Assembly: GCA_902490005.1 (NCBI GenBank)
Contig: CABUCM010000033.1
Location: 1 to 31,139 of the forward strand
Reading direction: 5' to 3'
DNA: 31,139 nucleotides
From: an uncultured Ruminiclostridium sp.
GTDB taxonomy: Bacteria; Bacillota; Clostridia; Oscillospirales; Acutalibacteraceae
Position numbers and translations under genes: made by a program. The stretch's first letter is position 1. The number at the start of each line of letters is the position of its first letter. The notes below the pieces were generated by a model. The model worked only from the letters and a program-made list of their open reading frames with translations, searched no databases and was not told the DNA's origin. Below are positions 8,533 through 16,469 of the stretch, in pieces.

Positions 8533-8837
8533 GGCGATCCTCTCCTTATCGAATAGACCTAGCGATTAAGTGTAAAATAGATAGATATCTTAGAGATCTT
8601 CGACCTATCAATTTATTCGGCATTGGTACGCTTTATAAAACACTGGACAAACCAATTATATCGAAAATAAGCTATTTGTCAAACTGCAATCCTACCGGAA
8701 AGTCATTCCCCTTTCCCGAGAATAATGAGAGATCACGCCAGTTATGAAATCTAGGGCGTCGTGTTGACGGCTTTTAAGGGCTTTGCGGGCAGCGCCTGAA
8801 AAAAGTTGCTTGCAAAAAGCAAGAAAGGGCTTTGAAA
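8533..8837. other. Divergent intergenic region between PocR-AraC gene and mobA
   Basis: About 305 bases without a gene. It holds the AraC promoter on the minus strand (8655-8682). Toward mobA it has small hairpins: ACGCC at 8735-8739 with GGCGT at 8755-8759, and CTTGC/GCAAG just before the mobA ribosome binding site. No convincing plus-strand promoter was found. The tetraloop-receptor signature seen before modA is absent here. Confidence 0.5.
8655..8682 (-). promoter_or_regulatory. Sigma-A promoter of the PocR-AraC gene
   Basis: On the minus strand the region reads TTGACA (8682-8677), a 16-base spacer, then TATAAT (8660-8655). Both hexamers are perfect consensus. It is ~120 bases upstream of the TTG start, leaving a long leader that contains AGATATCT and AGATCT palindromes. 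Confidence 0.75.
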
Positions 8838-9434
8838 ATGAAAAAACAATGGGCAGCGGTTGTTTTGGCGGGCGGCGCCGGAAGACGGTTAGGCGGTAGG
8901 GATAAAACAAAACTGGCGTATCATGAGCAGGAATCCTTTTTGGAGCATATTTTAAAGGAATTACAGGACTTTTCTCCAATCTATTTATCCGGTTATCCAG
9001 GCCAATGCCCTCAGGGAGTATGGCCTATTGCTGATAAACTCTCCGGAATGGGACCGATGGTAGGGCTTTGGTCCGTGTTTTCGACCTGCGGGGAGGACAC
9101 CCTGTTGTCGGTCCCTTGCGATATGCCCTATTTCTCCAGGGAATTGGCGAATTGGCTTGCAACCGTTGCCGCATCTTTGAAGGCGGATTGCCTGGTTTGC
9201 CGGGACAACGTTGGCAGGATACATCCTCTGTGTGGAGTTTACCGGCGCTCCTGTGTCCCCCATATGGAGACGTGTATTCGTGATGGTAAACTTTCTATGA
9301 GAGAATTGCTGTCGAGAACAGAAACAATCCTATTAGAGCCGCAGAAACATGGTTTCCCGGATTATTTATTTATGAATATTAACACGGTAGAGGATCTGCG
9401 GTTATTTTATGCCCATGATCCCAGAAATCCGTAA
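8838..9434 (+). CDS. mobA: Molybdenum cofactor guanylyltransferase
   Basis: Transfers GMP from GTP to molybdopterin to make the guanine dinucleotide cofactor used by DMSO-reductase-family enzymes. The N-terminal nucleotidyltransferase motif LAGGAGRRLGGRDK is at residues 10-23, followed by the expected segments ADKLSGMGPMVGL and SVPCDMPYFS. Length (198 residues) is normal. I chose ATG 8838, preceded by AAGAAAGGG, over TTG 8832. It opens a co-directional run of Mo-cofactor genes and is the biosynthetic step that fits the bis-MGD enzyme encoded downstream. Confidence 0.9.
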   Translation: MKKQWAAVVLAGGAGRRLGGRDKTKLAYHEQESFLEHILKELQDFSPIYLSGYPGQCPQGVWPIADKLSGMGPMVGLWSVFSTCGEDTLLSVPCDMPYFSRELANWLATVAASLKADCLVCRDNVGRIHPLCGVYRRSCVPHMETCIRDGKLSMRELLSRTETILLEPQKHGFPDYLFMNINTVEDLRLFYAHDPRNP

Positions 9435-9555
9435 TGCTGCTTGAGTGTTCGGGAAACATATAATGAAACAGCAGACTTAAGTTTTTGAGTGAAATGAAAT
9501 CGCAGGTTTTTATGCGGATGCCGCTGAAGCTTTATTCTTGTTGGGGGTGTTGACC

Positions 9556-10581
9556 ATGAAAATCATTGAAACCCGCAGCGCTGTAGGACATGTACTGGCT
9601 CACGATCTTACTCAAATTATACCAGGTGAAACAAAGGGCGCAAGATTCAAAAAAGGGCATATCGTTACAAAAGAAGATATTCCGGTTTTGCTGTCTATGG
9701 GGAAACAGCACCTTTTTGTATGGGAACAATGCAGCGGTTTTCTTCATGAGAACGAAGCGGCCCAGCGGTTGGCGGCCTTATGTCAAAATAAAGATATTAT
9801 CATGAACCAGGTTTCAGAGGGGAAAATTGAGTTGTTCGCCTCGTGCGACGGATTATTCCAAGTTGATGTTGAACGGCTGAATACCATCAACAGCATAGAC
9901 AACATCATCATTGCTACCAGGCACACCAATACAGCGGTAAAAAAAGGCGATAAATTAGCGGGGGTCCGCGTTGTTCCGTTAGTGATTGAAGAAAAGACTA
10001 TTGAACAAGCGGAGCACCTTGTCCCAAAGAAACCCTTGCTGTCACTTTCCTCATGGAAAAGAAAAACGTGCGGCCTAATTATTACGGGGTCAGAGGTCGC
10101 GCAAGGGCTAGTCAAGGATGCGTTTGCTCCCGTGCTCGAAGAAAAACTGTCCGACTACGGAATGCGAATTGCGGAGCGGTGTTTCCCGGGTGACGATCAG
10201 CAGGCAATTGCAAAAGCGGCTGTAGGCTATTGGAAAAAGGGCTTGGATATGGTGATCTGCACAGGCGGAATAAGTGTGGATCCGGATGACAAAACCCCTG
10301 GCGCTATCAGAAAAACCGGAGCTTCGGTTATCAGCTATGGCGCGCCGGTTCTTCCGGGAGCCATGTTCCTGCTGGCGTATTTTGATGACGGCACGCCGAT
10401 TGTTGGGTTACCGGGCTGTGCTATGTATGCTAAGGCTACTGTTTTTGATTTGGTGCTGCCCCGGCTTTTGTGTGACAAATTGGTGCGGAAAAGGGATCTT
10501 GCTGTTTTAGGGCATGGCGGACTTTGCCTGGGATGTGAGACCTGCGGCTTCCCAAACTGTTCGTTCGGGAAAGGAGGGTAA
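9556..10581 (+). CDS. MoeA/MoaB-like molybdopterin-binding protein with C-terminal Cys motif
   Basis: Residues ~165-310 form a MoCF (MoaB/Mog/MoeA) molybdopterin-binding domain, with LIITGSEVAQG, MVICTGGISVDPDDKTP and VGLPGCAMYAK. The N-terminal ~160 residues differ from classical MoeA. The C-terminus ends with a compact Cys-rich tail, HGGLCLGCETCGFPNCSFGK, containing four cysteines. This arrangement is known in Clostridia beside molybdoenzyme genes, where it is annotated only as molybdopterin-binding protein. The role is presumably in molybdenum insertion or cofactor handling. ATG 9556 has GGGGGTG eight bases upstream; the TTG at 9538 is less likely. It ends three bases before the moeA ATG, whose ribosome binding site (AAAGGAGGG) lies inside this gene. 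Confidence 0.85.
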   Translation: MKIIETRSAVGHVLAHDLTQIIPGETKGARFKKGHIVTKEDIPVLLSMGKQHLFVWEQCSGFLHENEAAQRLAALCQNKDIIMNQVSEGKIELFASCDGLFQVDVERLNTINSIDNIIIATRHTNTAVKKGDKLAGVRVVPLVIEEKTIEQAEHLVPKKPLLSLSSWKRKTCGLIITGSEVAQGLVKDAFAPVLEEKLSDYGMRIAERCFPGDDQQAIAKAAVGYWKKGLDMVICTGGISVDPDDKTPGAIRKTGASVISYGAPVLPGAMFLLAYFDDGTPIVGLPGCAMYAKATVFDLVLPRLLCDKLVRKRDLAVLGHGGLCLGCETCGFPNCSFGKGG

Positions 10582-10584
10582 AAT

Positions 10585-11790
10585 ATGCTGATCAATATTA
10601 CCCTGGAAAAAGCTGTTGCTATGATTATCAAAAGAATAAAACCCCTTGGAAACGAGTGGGTTAAGGCGGAAAATGCTTTAGGGCGTACCTTGGCGCAAGA
10701 TGTGATAGCGCCTATGGACCATCCACCTTTTGACCGTTCTCCCCTTGACGGCTACGCCCTACGCTCTCAGGATCTTTTATCGGCAGATAAAAATCACGGC
10801 GTAACTTTAAAAGTAATCGATACGGTTTACGCGGGAGATGTTGCGAAAACGCCCGTAGAGCCGGGGAAAACGGTGCGTGTGGCAACGGGCGCAATGCTTC
10901 CTGCGGGCTGCGACTGTGTTTTGAGAAAAGAGGACAGCGACGAGGGGTTCCCCTTGGTTTCCTGTTTCCGTTCGTTAAAGGCTTGGGAAAACTATATTTA
11001 CAAAGGCGAGGATTATCTCAAAGGAAGTCGCTTGCTGCCCAAGGGGACACGGCTTAACAGCGCCTGTTTAGGGGTTTTGGCAAGCGCGGGAATTTTCGAA
11101 CTCTGTGTCCGAAGGCGTCCTAATGTAGGGGTGCTGTGTACCGGGGACGAGGTAGTAAGCGTGGGGGCATATCCGCTACCGCCTGGAAAAATCTATAATT
11201 CTAATCTGCGGTTGCTCCTTTCGCGATTGCAGGAGCTGGGCGTTTGGAATATAGTAGGGGAACAGGTGGGTGATAGCGGCGAAGCTATCTGCGATTCCAT
11301 AGAGCGGTTGGCGCAAAGCTGTGATTTACTGGTTACAACCGGAGGCGTGTCGGTGGGGGATAAGGATCTGCTGCTGAAGGCTCTGTCAAAATTAGAAGCC
11401 GAAACCGTCTTCCGGCGAATCAAAATGAAACCGGGAAGCCCGGCTGTTTTTTCTGTATACAGGAACAAACCTGTTTTATCGCTCTCCGGAAATCCATTTG
11501 CGGCTGCGGCTACCTTTGAATTGCTGGTGCGTCCGGCGATTCAGGCTCTTGCACAGGAAAATCACTTTGCAATGAAGTCTAAAGCGGTATACTTGGAGAA
11601 TGATTTTTCTAAAAGCAGTCCGCAGCGCCGCCTGATTCGTGGCATGCTGGAAAAAGACCGGGTATGGCTTCCGGAAGGACATTCTTCCGGAGTACTGTCA
11701 TCCTTTGCGTGCTGTAACTGTTTTGTGGATATCCCAGCGGGCTCGGACTGCCTTAAAGCGGGAGAAAGGGTAACGGTATTGTTGCTATAG
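10585..11790 (+). CDS. moeA: Molybdopterin molybdenumtransferase MoeA
   Basis: Inserts molybdate into adenylylated molybdopterin. The N-terminal MoeA signature PPFDRSPLDGYALRS lies at residues ~47-61. The central MoCF domain has LCTGDEVV, KIYNSNLRLL, TTGGVSVGDKDLL and the loop SLSGNPFAA, and a C-terminal beta-barrel domain follows. Length (401 residues) is normal. It follows the MoeA-like gene by three bases and precedes moaC by ~30. Two MoeA-type proteins next to each other suggests division of labour, but the sequence does not show how. Confidence 0.92.
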   Translation: MLINITLEKAVAMIIKRIKPLGNEWVKAENALGRTLAQDVIAPMDHPPFDRSPLDGYALRSQDLLSADKNHGVTLKVIDTVYAGDVAKTPVEPGKTVRVATGAMLPAGCDCVLRKEDSDEGFPLVSCFRSLKAWENYIYKGEDYLKGSRLLPKGTRLNSACLGVLASAGIFELCVRRRPNVGVLCTGDEVVSVGAYPLPPGKIYNSNLRLLLSRLQELGVWNIVGEQVGDSGEAICDSIERLAQSCDLLVTTGGVSVGDKDLLLKALSKLEAETVFRRIKMKPGSPAVFSVYRNKPVLSLSGNPFAAAATFELLVRPAIQALAQENHFAMKSKAVYLENDFSKSSPQRRLIRGMLEKDRVWLPEGHSSGVLSSFACCNCFVDIPAGSDCLKAGERVTVLLL

Positions 11791-11821
11791 AGTAGTTGTG
11801 ATTCATTTCAAGGAGGATATG

Positions 11822-12304
11822 ATGGGGCCGAAATTAAATCACTTTGACGAAAAGGGAAACGCTGTTATGGTAGATGTTTCAGGAAAAGAAGCGACCGACC
11901 GCACTGCGCTGGCGAGAGGAAAAATCAGGGTTTCCCCACAGGTGCTTTCGGCGATTCTTGACCATGCCGTTGGGAAGGGGGATGTGTTAGGAGTCGCTAG
12001 AATTGCCGGGATTATGGCGGTGAAGCGTACCTGGGAAATCATTCCGCTGTGTCATCCGCTGATGGTGAGCAAGTTTGACCTGAATTTTATTATACCAGAG
12101 GATGAAAACTCTGTGGTGGCGGAATGTTCCGTTGGCTTTTACGGCAGAACGGGGGTGGAAATGGAGGCACTTACCGGAGTTGCCGCAGCGCTGCTTACAA
12201 TCTATGATATGTGCAAAGGCTTCGGGAAAGAGATGGAAATATCCGACATCCATTTGGTTCATAAGGAAGGCGGCAAGTCAGGGGTGTATCATAATGAAAG
12301 ATAG
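11822..12304 (+). CDS. moaC: Cyclic pyranopterin monophosphate synthase MoaC
   Basis: Converts the MoaA product 3',8-cyclo-dihydro-GTP to cyclic pyranopterin monophosphate. Conserved family features are LNHFDEKGNAVMVDVSGKEAT at the N-terminus, IPLCHPL in the middle, and MEALTGVAAALLTIYDMCKG followed by GGKSGVY at the end. I chose ATG 11822: AAGGAGG at 11810-11816 is five bases upstream, ATG 11819 is too close to it, and the open frame back to 11798 lacks a site. The 160-residue product is the usual size. Its 3' end overlaps mobB by 11 bases. Confidence 0.93.
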   Translation: MGPKLNHFDEKGNAVMVDVSGKEATDRTALARGKIRVSPQVLSAILDHAVGKGDVLGVARIAGIMAVKRTWEIIPLCHPLMVSKFDLNFIIPEDENSVVAECSVGFYGRTGVEMEALTGVAAALLTIYDMCKGFGKEMEISDIHLVHKEGGKSGVYHNER

Positions 12305-12800
12305 GCCGGCGGTAGTGGCGGTTTCAGGAGTGAAAAATTCTGGGAAAACAACGTTAATCACCGAAATGCTTCCTTATTTGACCGAGAAAGGGCTTCGTGT
12401 GGCCGTCATTAAGCATGACGGGCATTCTTTTGAGCCGGATCCCGTTTGTACGGATACAGGACGCTACTTAGCAGGCGGAGCTTGCGGGAGCGTGATTTAT
12501 GACCAAGAAAAATTCCAGGTTATTAAAGAGCAGTCAATAGCAGTAGAAAATCTAATTGACCAGTTCTCCGACGCGGACCTCATTTTAATAGAGGGCTTGA
12601 AGTTTTCAGCTTGGCCTAAATTAGAAGTAGTACGTTCGGATAACTCTTGTTGCCCTGTGTGCGATCCCGCTACTCTTCTGGCTTTAGTGACGGATCTTCC
12701 CATAGAATATTTTGGTGTAAAAACGATCTCTCTCGGCGACGCAGAAGCGGCCGCCCGGCTATTGCTGAGATATATGGAGGAGGAATTTCCTGTTGATTGA
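12294..12800 (+). CDS. mobB: Molybdopterin-guanine dinucleotide biosynthesis GTPase MobB
   Basis: A GTP-binding accessory protein of guanine-dinucleotide cofactor synthesis. The P-loop GVKNSGKTT lies at residues 12-20. VAVIKHDGH and LILIEGLK also match MobB. The longer open frame starting at 12102 runs over moaC in another frame and is not the gene; ATG 12294 follows AAGGAAGG within the moaC end. At 168 residues the length is normal. It overlaps moaC by 11 bases and moaA by 8, indicating translational coupling. Confidence 0.9.
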   Translation: MKDRPAVVAVSGVKNSGKTTLITEMLPYLTEKGLRVAVIKHDGHSFEPDPVCTDTGRYLAGGACGSVIYDQEKFQVIKEQSIAVENLIDQFSDADLILIEGLKFSAWPKLEVVRSDNSCCPVCDPATLLALVTDLPIEYFGVKTISLGDAEAAARLLLRYMEEEFPVD

Positions 12801-13767
12801 TCAGTTTGGACGAAATATTAACTATTTAAGAATATCGGTGACGGACAGATGTAATCTTCGGTGCGGTTACTGTATTCCGCCTGGTCAAACGGGCTTACTC
12901 CCTCCTAAGGATATACTTACCAATCGCCAATTGTTAAGGCTTGTAAGCCTGTTTGCGGAAGCCGGGATCAATAGGATTAGACTGACAGGGGGAGAGCCTC
13001 TTCTGCGTGAGGATTTACCGAAACTTATTAAAAGCATAAAAAACATAAAAGGAATTGATAACGTATCGATCACCACCAACGGCTTGTTGTTATACCGCCG
13101 GCTGCCAGACTTGCTTCATGCGGGGGTGGATGGTATCAATCTCAGCCTTGATACCCTTGACACGCGGCAATACGCGAAATTAACGGGCAGCGACACGTTG
13201 CTGCAGGTAATCAAAGGATTAAACATGGCCTTAAATCTTTCGGCGACAGAAATGAAATTGAACTGTGTGATCCAGGAAGATAATGTCTCACAAATTGTTC
13301 CTTTGGCCCAATTGGCCCGGGATGATAGGATTGCGGTAAGGTTTATTGAACTGATGCCGTTTGGGCCGGGACAAAAATTGAAATTCATTTCAAATGATAT
13401 GGTGCTGACTCAGCTAGAGCAGGCGTTCGGCCCTGCACAGCCTATTGCGGAAGAATTGGCTGGGGGTCCGGCCGAATATGTGATGTTTCGCGGCTTTTGC
13501 GGTAAAGTGGGGTTTATCAGCGCGGTATCCCGGCCATTTTGTTTCCAATGCAACCGAATCCGTATTACCGCCAATGGCCTTTTGAAGCCATGTCTGCAAT
13601 ACCAGTCAGGAAAAGATTTGAAGGCCTTAATGGATTCTGGGGCGGATGATGATTTGCTCCGTACTGCTATTGAGGAAACCATCAAATTAAAACCGAAAGG
13701 CCATCATTTTGGTAAGGAAGCAAGTACAAAGGATGAGCGGCTCTATATGAATCAAATTGGGGGATAG
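12793..13767 (+). CDS. moaA: GTP 3',8-cyclase MoaA (radical SAM)
   Basis: First step of molybdopterin synthesis, converting GTP by radical SAM chemistry. The SAM-cluster motif is C20-x3-C24-x2-C27. The second cluster is C250-x2-C253-x13-C267. The C-terminus ends in the double glycine needed for activity (YMNQIGG). LTGGEPLLR and SLDTLD are also typical. The TTG start at 12793 is supported by GGAGGAGGAA just upstream and by the overlap with mobB; no suitable ATG is near. Length (324 residues) is normal. Its second cluster implies an anaerobic cytoplasm. Confidence 0.95.
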   Translation: MIDQFGRNINYLRISVTDRCNLRCGYCIPPGQTGLLPPKDILTNRQLLRLVSLFAEAGINRIRLTGGEPLLREDLPKLIKSIKNIKGIDNVSITTNGLLLYRRLPDLLHAGVDGINLSLDTLDTRQYAKLTGSDTLLQVIKGLNMALNLSATEMKLNCVIQEDNVSQIVPLAQLARDDRIAVRFIELMPFGPGQKLKFISNDMVLTQLEQAFGPAQPIAEELAGGPAEYVMFRGFCGKVGFISAVSRPFCFQCNRIRITANGLLKPCLQYQSGKDLKALMDSGADDDLLRTAIEETIKLKPKGHHFGKEASTKDERLYMNQIGG

Positions 13768-13771
13768 GTTT

Positions 13772-14206
13772 ATGGGAAAAGTTGTTGCGGTTTGTGTCAG
13801 CAAAGAAAAAGGCACCCGCAAAATAAACGTAGGCGCAGCTAAGCTTCTGAGAGACTGGGGAATTGAGAATGACGCCCATGGAGGGCGGTGGCATAGGCAG
13901 GTTTCTCTTTTGTCCTTTGAAAAGACAGAAGAATTCCGCCAAAAAGGCGCGGAGATTCCTTACGGCGCGTTTGGAGAGAATTTATTAGTAGCTGGCTATG
14001 ACTTCAAAAGCTATCCCCTGGGCACTAAGTTCCAGTGCAACGATGTGGTTTTGGAACTTACCCAGATCGGAAAGGAGTGTCACAACCACTGCGAGATTTA
14101 TAAAACTATGGGGGAGTGTATTATGCCCAAAGAGGGGGTGTTTGCCAGAGTAATTCACGGGGGCTTTATCTCCTCGGGAGATGAATTATGTTTGTTAAAG
14201 GAGTAA
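13772..14206 (+). CDS. MOSC-domain protein
   Basis: MOSC domains handle Mo-cofactor sulfur or bind the cofactor, as in Mo-cofactor sulfurase C-termini and YiiM. The 144-residue protein is essentially one MOSC domain. Signatures include GIENDAHGG, a stretch around YGAFGENLLVAGYD, and KECHNHCEIY carrying C103 and C107. I chose ATG 13772, with GGGGGATAG upstream, over TTG 13757, which overlaps moaA. Stand-alone MOSC proteins between moaA and mog genes are common in Clostridia. The precise reaction here is unknown. Confidence 0.88.
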   Translation: MGKVVAVCVSKEKGTRKINVGAAKLLRDWGIENDAHGGRWHRQVSLLSFEKTEEFRQKGAEIPYGAFGENLLVAGYDFKSYPLGTKFQCNDVVLELTQIGKECHNHCEIYKTMGECIMPKEGVFARVIHGGFISSGDELCLLKE

Positions 14207-14210
14207 TGTT

Positions 14211-14702
14211 ATGCGGGTTGGGATTATTACGCTCAGCGATTCAGCTTTTCTGGGACAAAGAGAAGATGAAAGCGGCACAGTTATTGAAAAAATTATGCGG
14301 GAGTCAAAATACCAAGTGGTGCATAGATCGGTGCTGCCGGACAGCCGGCGGAAGATTTCTGAGGCGCTTAAGGAACTATGCGACAGCAGACAGCTGGATC
14401 TTATCATTACTACTGGAGGGACAGGCCTCTCCCCTTCGGATCAAACCCCAGAAGCGACTATGGATATCTTGGAGCGGATAGTGCCGGGGATTTCTGAGGC
14501 GCTGCGTTGGAATTCTATGAGGTTCACACCGAGAGCTATGCTCAGTAGGGGAGTTGCGGGAATCCGGAAAAATACGCTGGTTGTTAATCTGCCGGGAAGC
14601 CCCAAAGCGGTTGAGGAATGCTTGCGCTTTTTACTCCCGGCACTTTCCCACGGCTTGGAGGTTTTGAAAGGAAATGTAAAGGACTGCGCGAAAGATAGAT
14701 AA
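14211..14702 (+). CDS. Molybdopterin adenylyltransferase (MogA/MoaB family)
   Basis: Adenylylates molybdopterin so that MoeA can insert molybdenum. The 163-residue protein is one MoCF domain with TTGGTGLSPSDQTPEAT at residues 67-83, the RGVAGIRKNTLVVNLPGSP segment, and conserved acidic residues. The ribosome binding site AAAGGAG overlaps the end of the MOSC gene, four bases away. MogA and MoaB are not separable by eye, so no symbol is given. It closes the biosynthetic part of the Mo block before the structured modA leader. Confidence 0.9.
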   Translation: MRVGIITLSDSAFLGQREDESGTVIEKIMRESKYQVVHRSVLPDSRRKISEALKELCDSRQLDLIITTGGTGLSPSDQTPEATMDILERIVPGISEALRWNSMRFTPRAMLSRGVAGIRKNTLVVNLPGSPKAVEECLRFLLPALSHGLEVLKGNVKDCAKDR

Positions 14703-14722
14703 AGAATTTCAGAGCATACTGC

Positions 14723-14870
14723 ATATGCCAGCGCTTTTTTGGCGCGCTGACGCGTATGGCTAAACAAATATTTCAAGGCAACATACTTCGAGCCTGACCG
14801 GCCTAAGGGGAACTATGGCGGCTGGCCGGGGCATATCTGGAAACGGATATACCTACCGTTTTGTAAAGGA
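14723..14870 (+). promoter_or_regulatory. Structured leader RNA before modA, candidate Moco-type riboswitch
   Basis: Three hairpins fill the mog-modA gap. Hairpin 1: 14723-14734 with 14744-14757, twelve pairs and a two-base bulge. Hairpin 2: around 14797-14829, GC-rich, containing CCTAAG (14802-14807) opposite TATGG (14814-14818), which is the classical 11-nt GAAA tetraloop receptor. Hairpin 3: ATATCTG (14833-14839) and CGGATAT (14844-14850) closing a GAAA loop (14840-14843). Such docking modules mark folded regulatory RNAs. The modA ribosome binding site AAAGGAG (14865-14871) follows directly, and no terminator is visible, so control at translation is plausible. As I recall, Moco RNAs control Mo-cofactor and molybdate-transport genes and often carry a tetraloop and receptor. 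The structure is seen; the class is inference. Confidence 0.6.
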
Positions 14871-14878
14871 GTAATACT

Positions 14879-15730
14879 ATGAAAAAACTGTTAAAAACTT
14901 TTGCTCTGCTGTTGGCGGCTCTTTGTTTTGGTGGATGTGCGGCTGGAAGCGAAGCTCCAGGTAATAATCCATCGGAGCCTATCCGACAGGAGTCAGAGAG
15001 GATTGAGATAACTGTTTTCGCGGCTGCTTCTATGGAGGCGGCAATGACCAAAATAGCGGAGCTATATAAGCAGGACGTCCCGAATGTAGACCTGGTATTT
15101 ACCTTTGATTCTTCCGGGACGCTGAAAACACAGATTCAAGAAGGAGCGGTCTGCGACCTTTTTATTTCCGCCGCGCAAAAACAAATGAATCAATTGGATG
15201 CGGCGGATACTACCGGAACTAATCATGAAAATTTAGACTTTGTACGTTCCGAAACCAGAATAGATTTATTAGAGAATAAAGTGGTGCTTGCGGTCTCGGA
15301 AAAAAATGCAGGGAAGATCAAAAGCTTCCAGGACTTAGGGGAGGCGGAACTATTGTGCTTGGGCAATGGAGATGTCCCGGTAGGGTCTTACTCTGTAGAA
15401 ATCCTGAGAAATCTGGGGATTGATCTTCAAAAGCTAGAAGCGGACGGCTCGGTTACCTATGCGTCCAACGTTTCGGAGGTTGCCACCCAAGTTAAGGAGG
15501 GGATGGTGGATTGCGGCATTATTTACGCTACGGATGCCGCCACATATCAATTAAAGGTTGTAGACCAGGCTAATGAGCAGATGTGTGGCCGTGTGATTTA
15601 TCCTGCCGCTGTAATGAAAAGTGGGACGCAGTCATCGCTGGAAGCGGCTCAGGCATTCCTCGACTATATACATACCAATGAGAACGCGGTTAAAATATTG
15701 GAAGACATAGGTTTTACCGTGCTCAAATGA
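14879..15730 (+). CDS. modA: Molybdate ABC transporter substrate-binding lipoprotein
   Basis: Binds molybdate (or tungstate) outside the membrane for import by ModBC. Lipoprotein signal with FGGC, acylated Cys at residue 20. The mature part starts ITVFAAASMEAAM and has FDSSGTLKTQIQEGAVCDLFISA, then VPVGSYSVEILRNLG and DCGIIYATDA, all typical of ModA anion-binding regions. At 283 residues it is of normal size. The start ATG has AAAGGAG eight bases upstream within the structured leader. Molybdate rather than another oxyanion is indicated by the neighbours. Confidence 0.92.
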   Translation: MKKLLKTFALLLAALCFGGCAAGSEAPGNNPSEPIRQESERIEITVFAAASMEAAMTKIAELYKQDVPNVDLVFTFDSSGTLKTQIQEGAVCDLFISAAQKQMNQLDAADTTGTNHENLDFVRSETRIDLLENKVVLAVSEKNAGKIKSFQDLGEAELLCLGNGDVPVGSYSVEILRNLGIDLQKLEADGSVTYASNVSEVATQVKEGMVDCGIIYATDAATYQLKVVDQANEQMCGRVIYPAAVMKSGTQSSLEAAQAFLDYIHTNENAVKILEDIGFTVLK

Positions 15731-15778
15731 TATGAGCGTGTTTGTGCGATTGAGTGTATAGGGGAAAGGAAGATTGAG

Positions 15779-16456
15779 TTGGATTGGTATCCTTTGCTGA
15801 ATTCTCTGCGCATCGCGGCAATATCCACAGTTCTTGTGTTCTTCCTCGGAATTTTAACAGCCTGTTATGTTGCAAAACTTCCCAGAGTGGTGAAAGGAAT
15901 TCTGGATGTATTATTTATGCTGCCTCTGGTTCTTCCTCCAACTGTAGTGGGATATTTTCTCCTTCGAGCGGTGGGCCCGCAAAGGCCATTGGGCTGTTGG
16001 CTTTTGGAGGCGTTCGGGCTAAGACTGACGATGGTCTGGTATTCCGCGGTCCTTGCCGCTTCAGTAGTAGCTTTTCCAATGATGTATCGAACCGCGCGGG
16101 GAGCCTTTGAAAATTTTGACCGTTCGCTGGTTTACGCGGCACAAACCCTCAGCAAAACAAATACATGGATTTTTTGGAAAATACAGATGCCATGCTGTAA
16201 GCAGGGGCTTGTGGCAGGGGCGGTTTTATCATTTGCCAGAGCGCTTGGCGAGTATGGGGCAACCTCGATGCTTGCGGGATATATTCCGGGAAAAACCGCA
16301 GCCATCTCCACCACGGTATATCAGTTTTGGCGCACCGGCAACGATGAAGAGGCCATGAAATGGGTTATGATCAATTTACTCATTTCCTCTATCGTGCTGG
16401 TAGGCGTGAACATGTTGGAGAAGAAAGAAAAAACTTTCCGGAAAAGGACGTCTTAA
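15779..16456 (+). CDS. modB: Molybdate ABC transporter permease
   Basis: Membrane subunit of the molybdate importer. It is 225 residues with five or six membrane segments, LPLVLPPTVVGYFLL near residue 45, and an ATPase-docking region around SKTNTWIFWKIQMP, followed by SFARALGEYGATSMLAG, which is characteristic of ModB. The TTG start is favoured because GGGGAAAGGAAG lies about seven bases upstream and no in-frame ATG is near. It lies between modA and modC with short gaps. Confidence 0.92.
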   Translation: MDWYPLLNSLRIAAISTVLVFFLGILTACYVAKLPRVVKGILDVLFMLPLVLPPTVVGYFLLRAVGPQRPLGCWLLEAFGLRLTMVWYSAVLAASVVAFPMMYRTARGAFENFDRSLVYAAQTLSKTNTWIFWKIQMPCCKQGLVAGAVLSFARALGEYGATSMLAGYIPGKTAAISTTVYQFWRTGNDEEAMKWVMINLLISSIVLVGVNMLEKKEKTFRKRTS

Positions 16457-16469
16457 AGGGGGTGGGCTC

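Noticed and set aside
8692..8837. Second Moco-type riboswitch before mobA
   Set aside because: Some small hairpins exist but no tetraloop-receptor pair or extended fold like that before modA; not enough to claim.
8692..8979. 95-codon minus-strand frame over the mobA start
   Set aside because: Overlaps the MobA nucleotide-binding motif and has low-complexity Pro/Arg content; no ribosome binding site.
12102..12293. N-terminal extension of mobB inside moaC
   Set aside because: The extension is moaC read in another frame; the P-loop protein clearly begins at ATG 12294.
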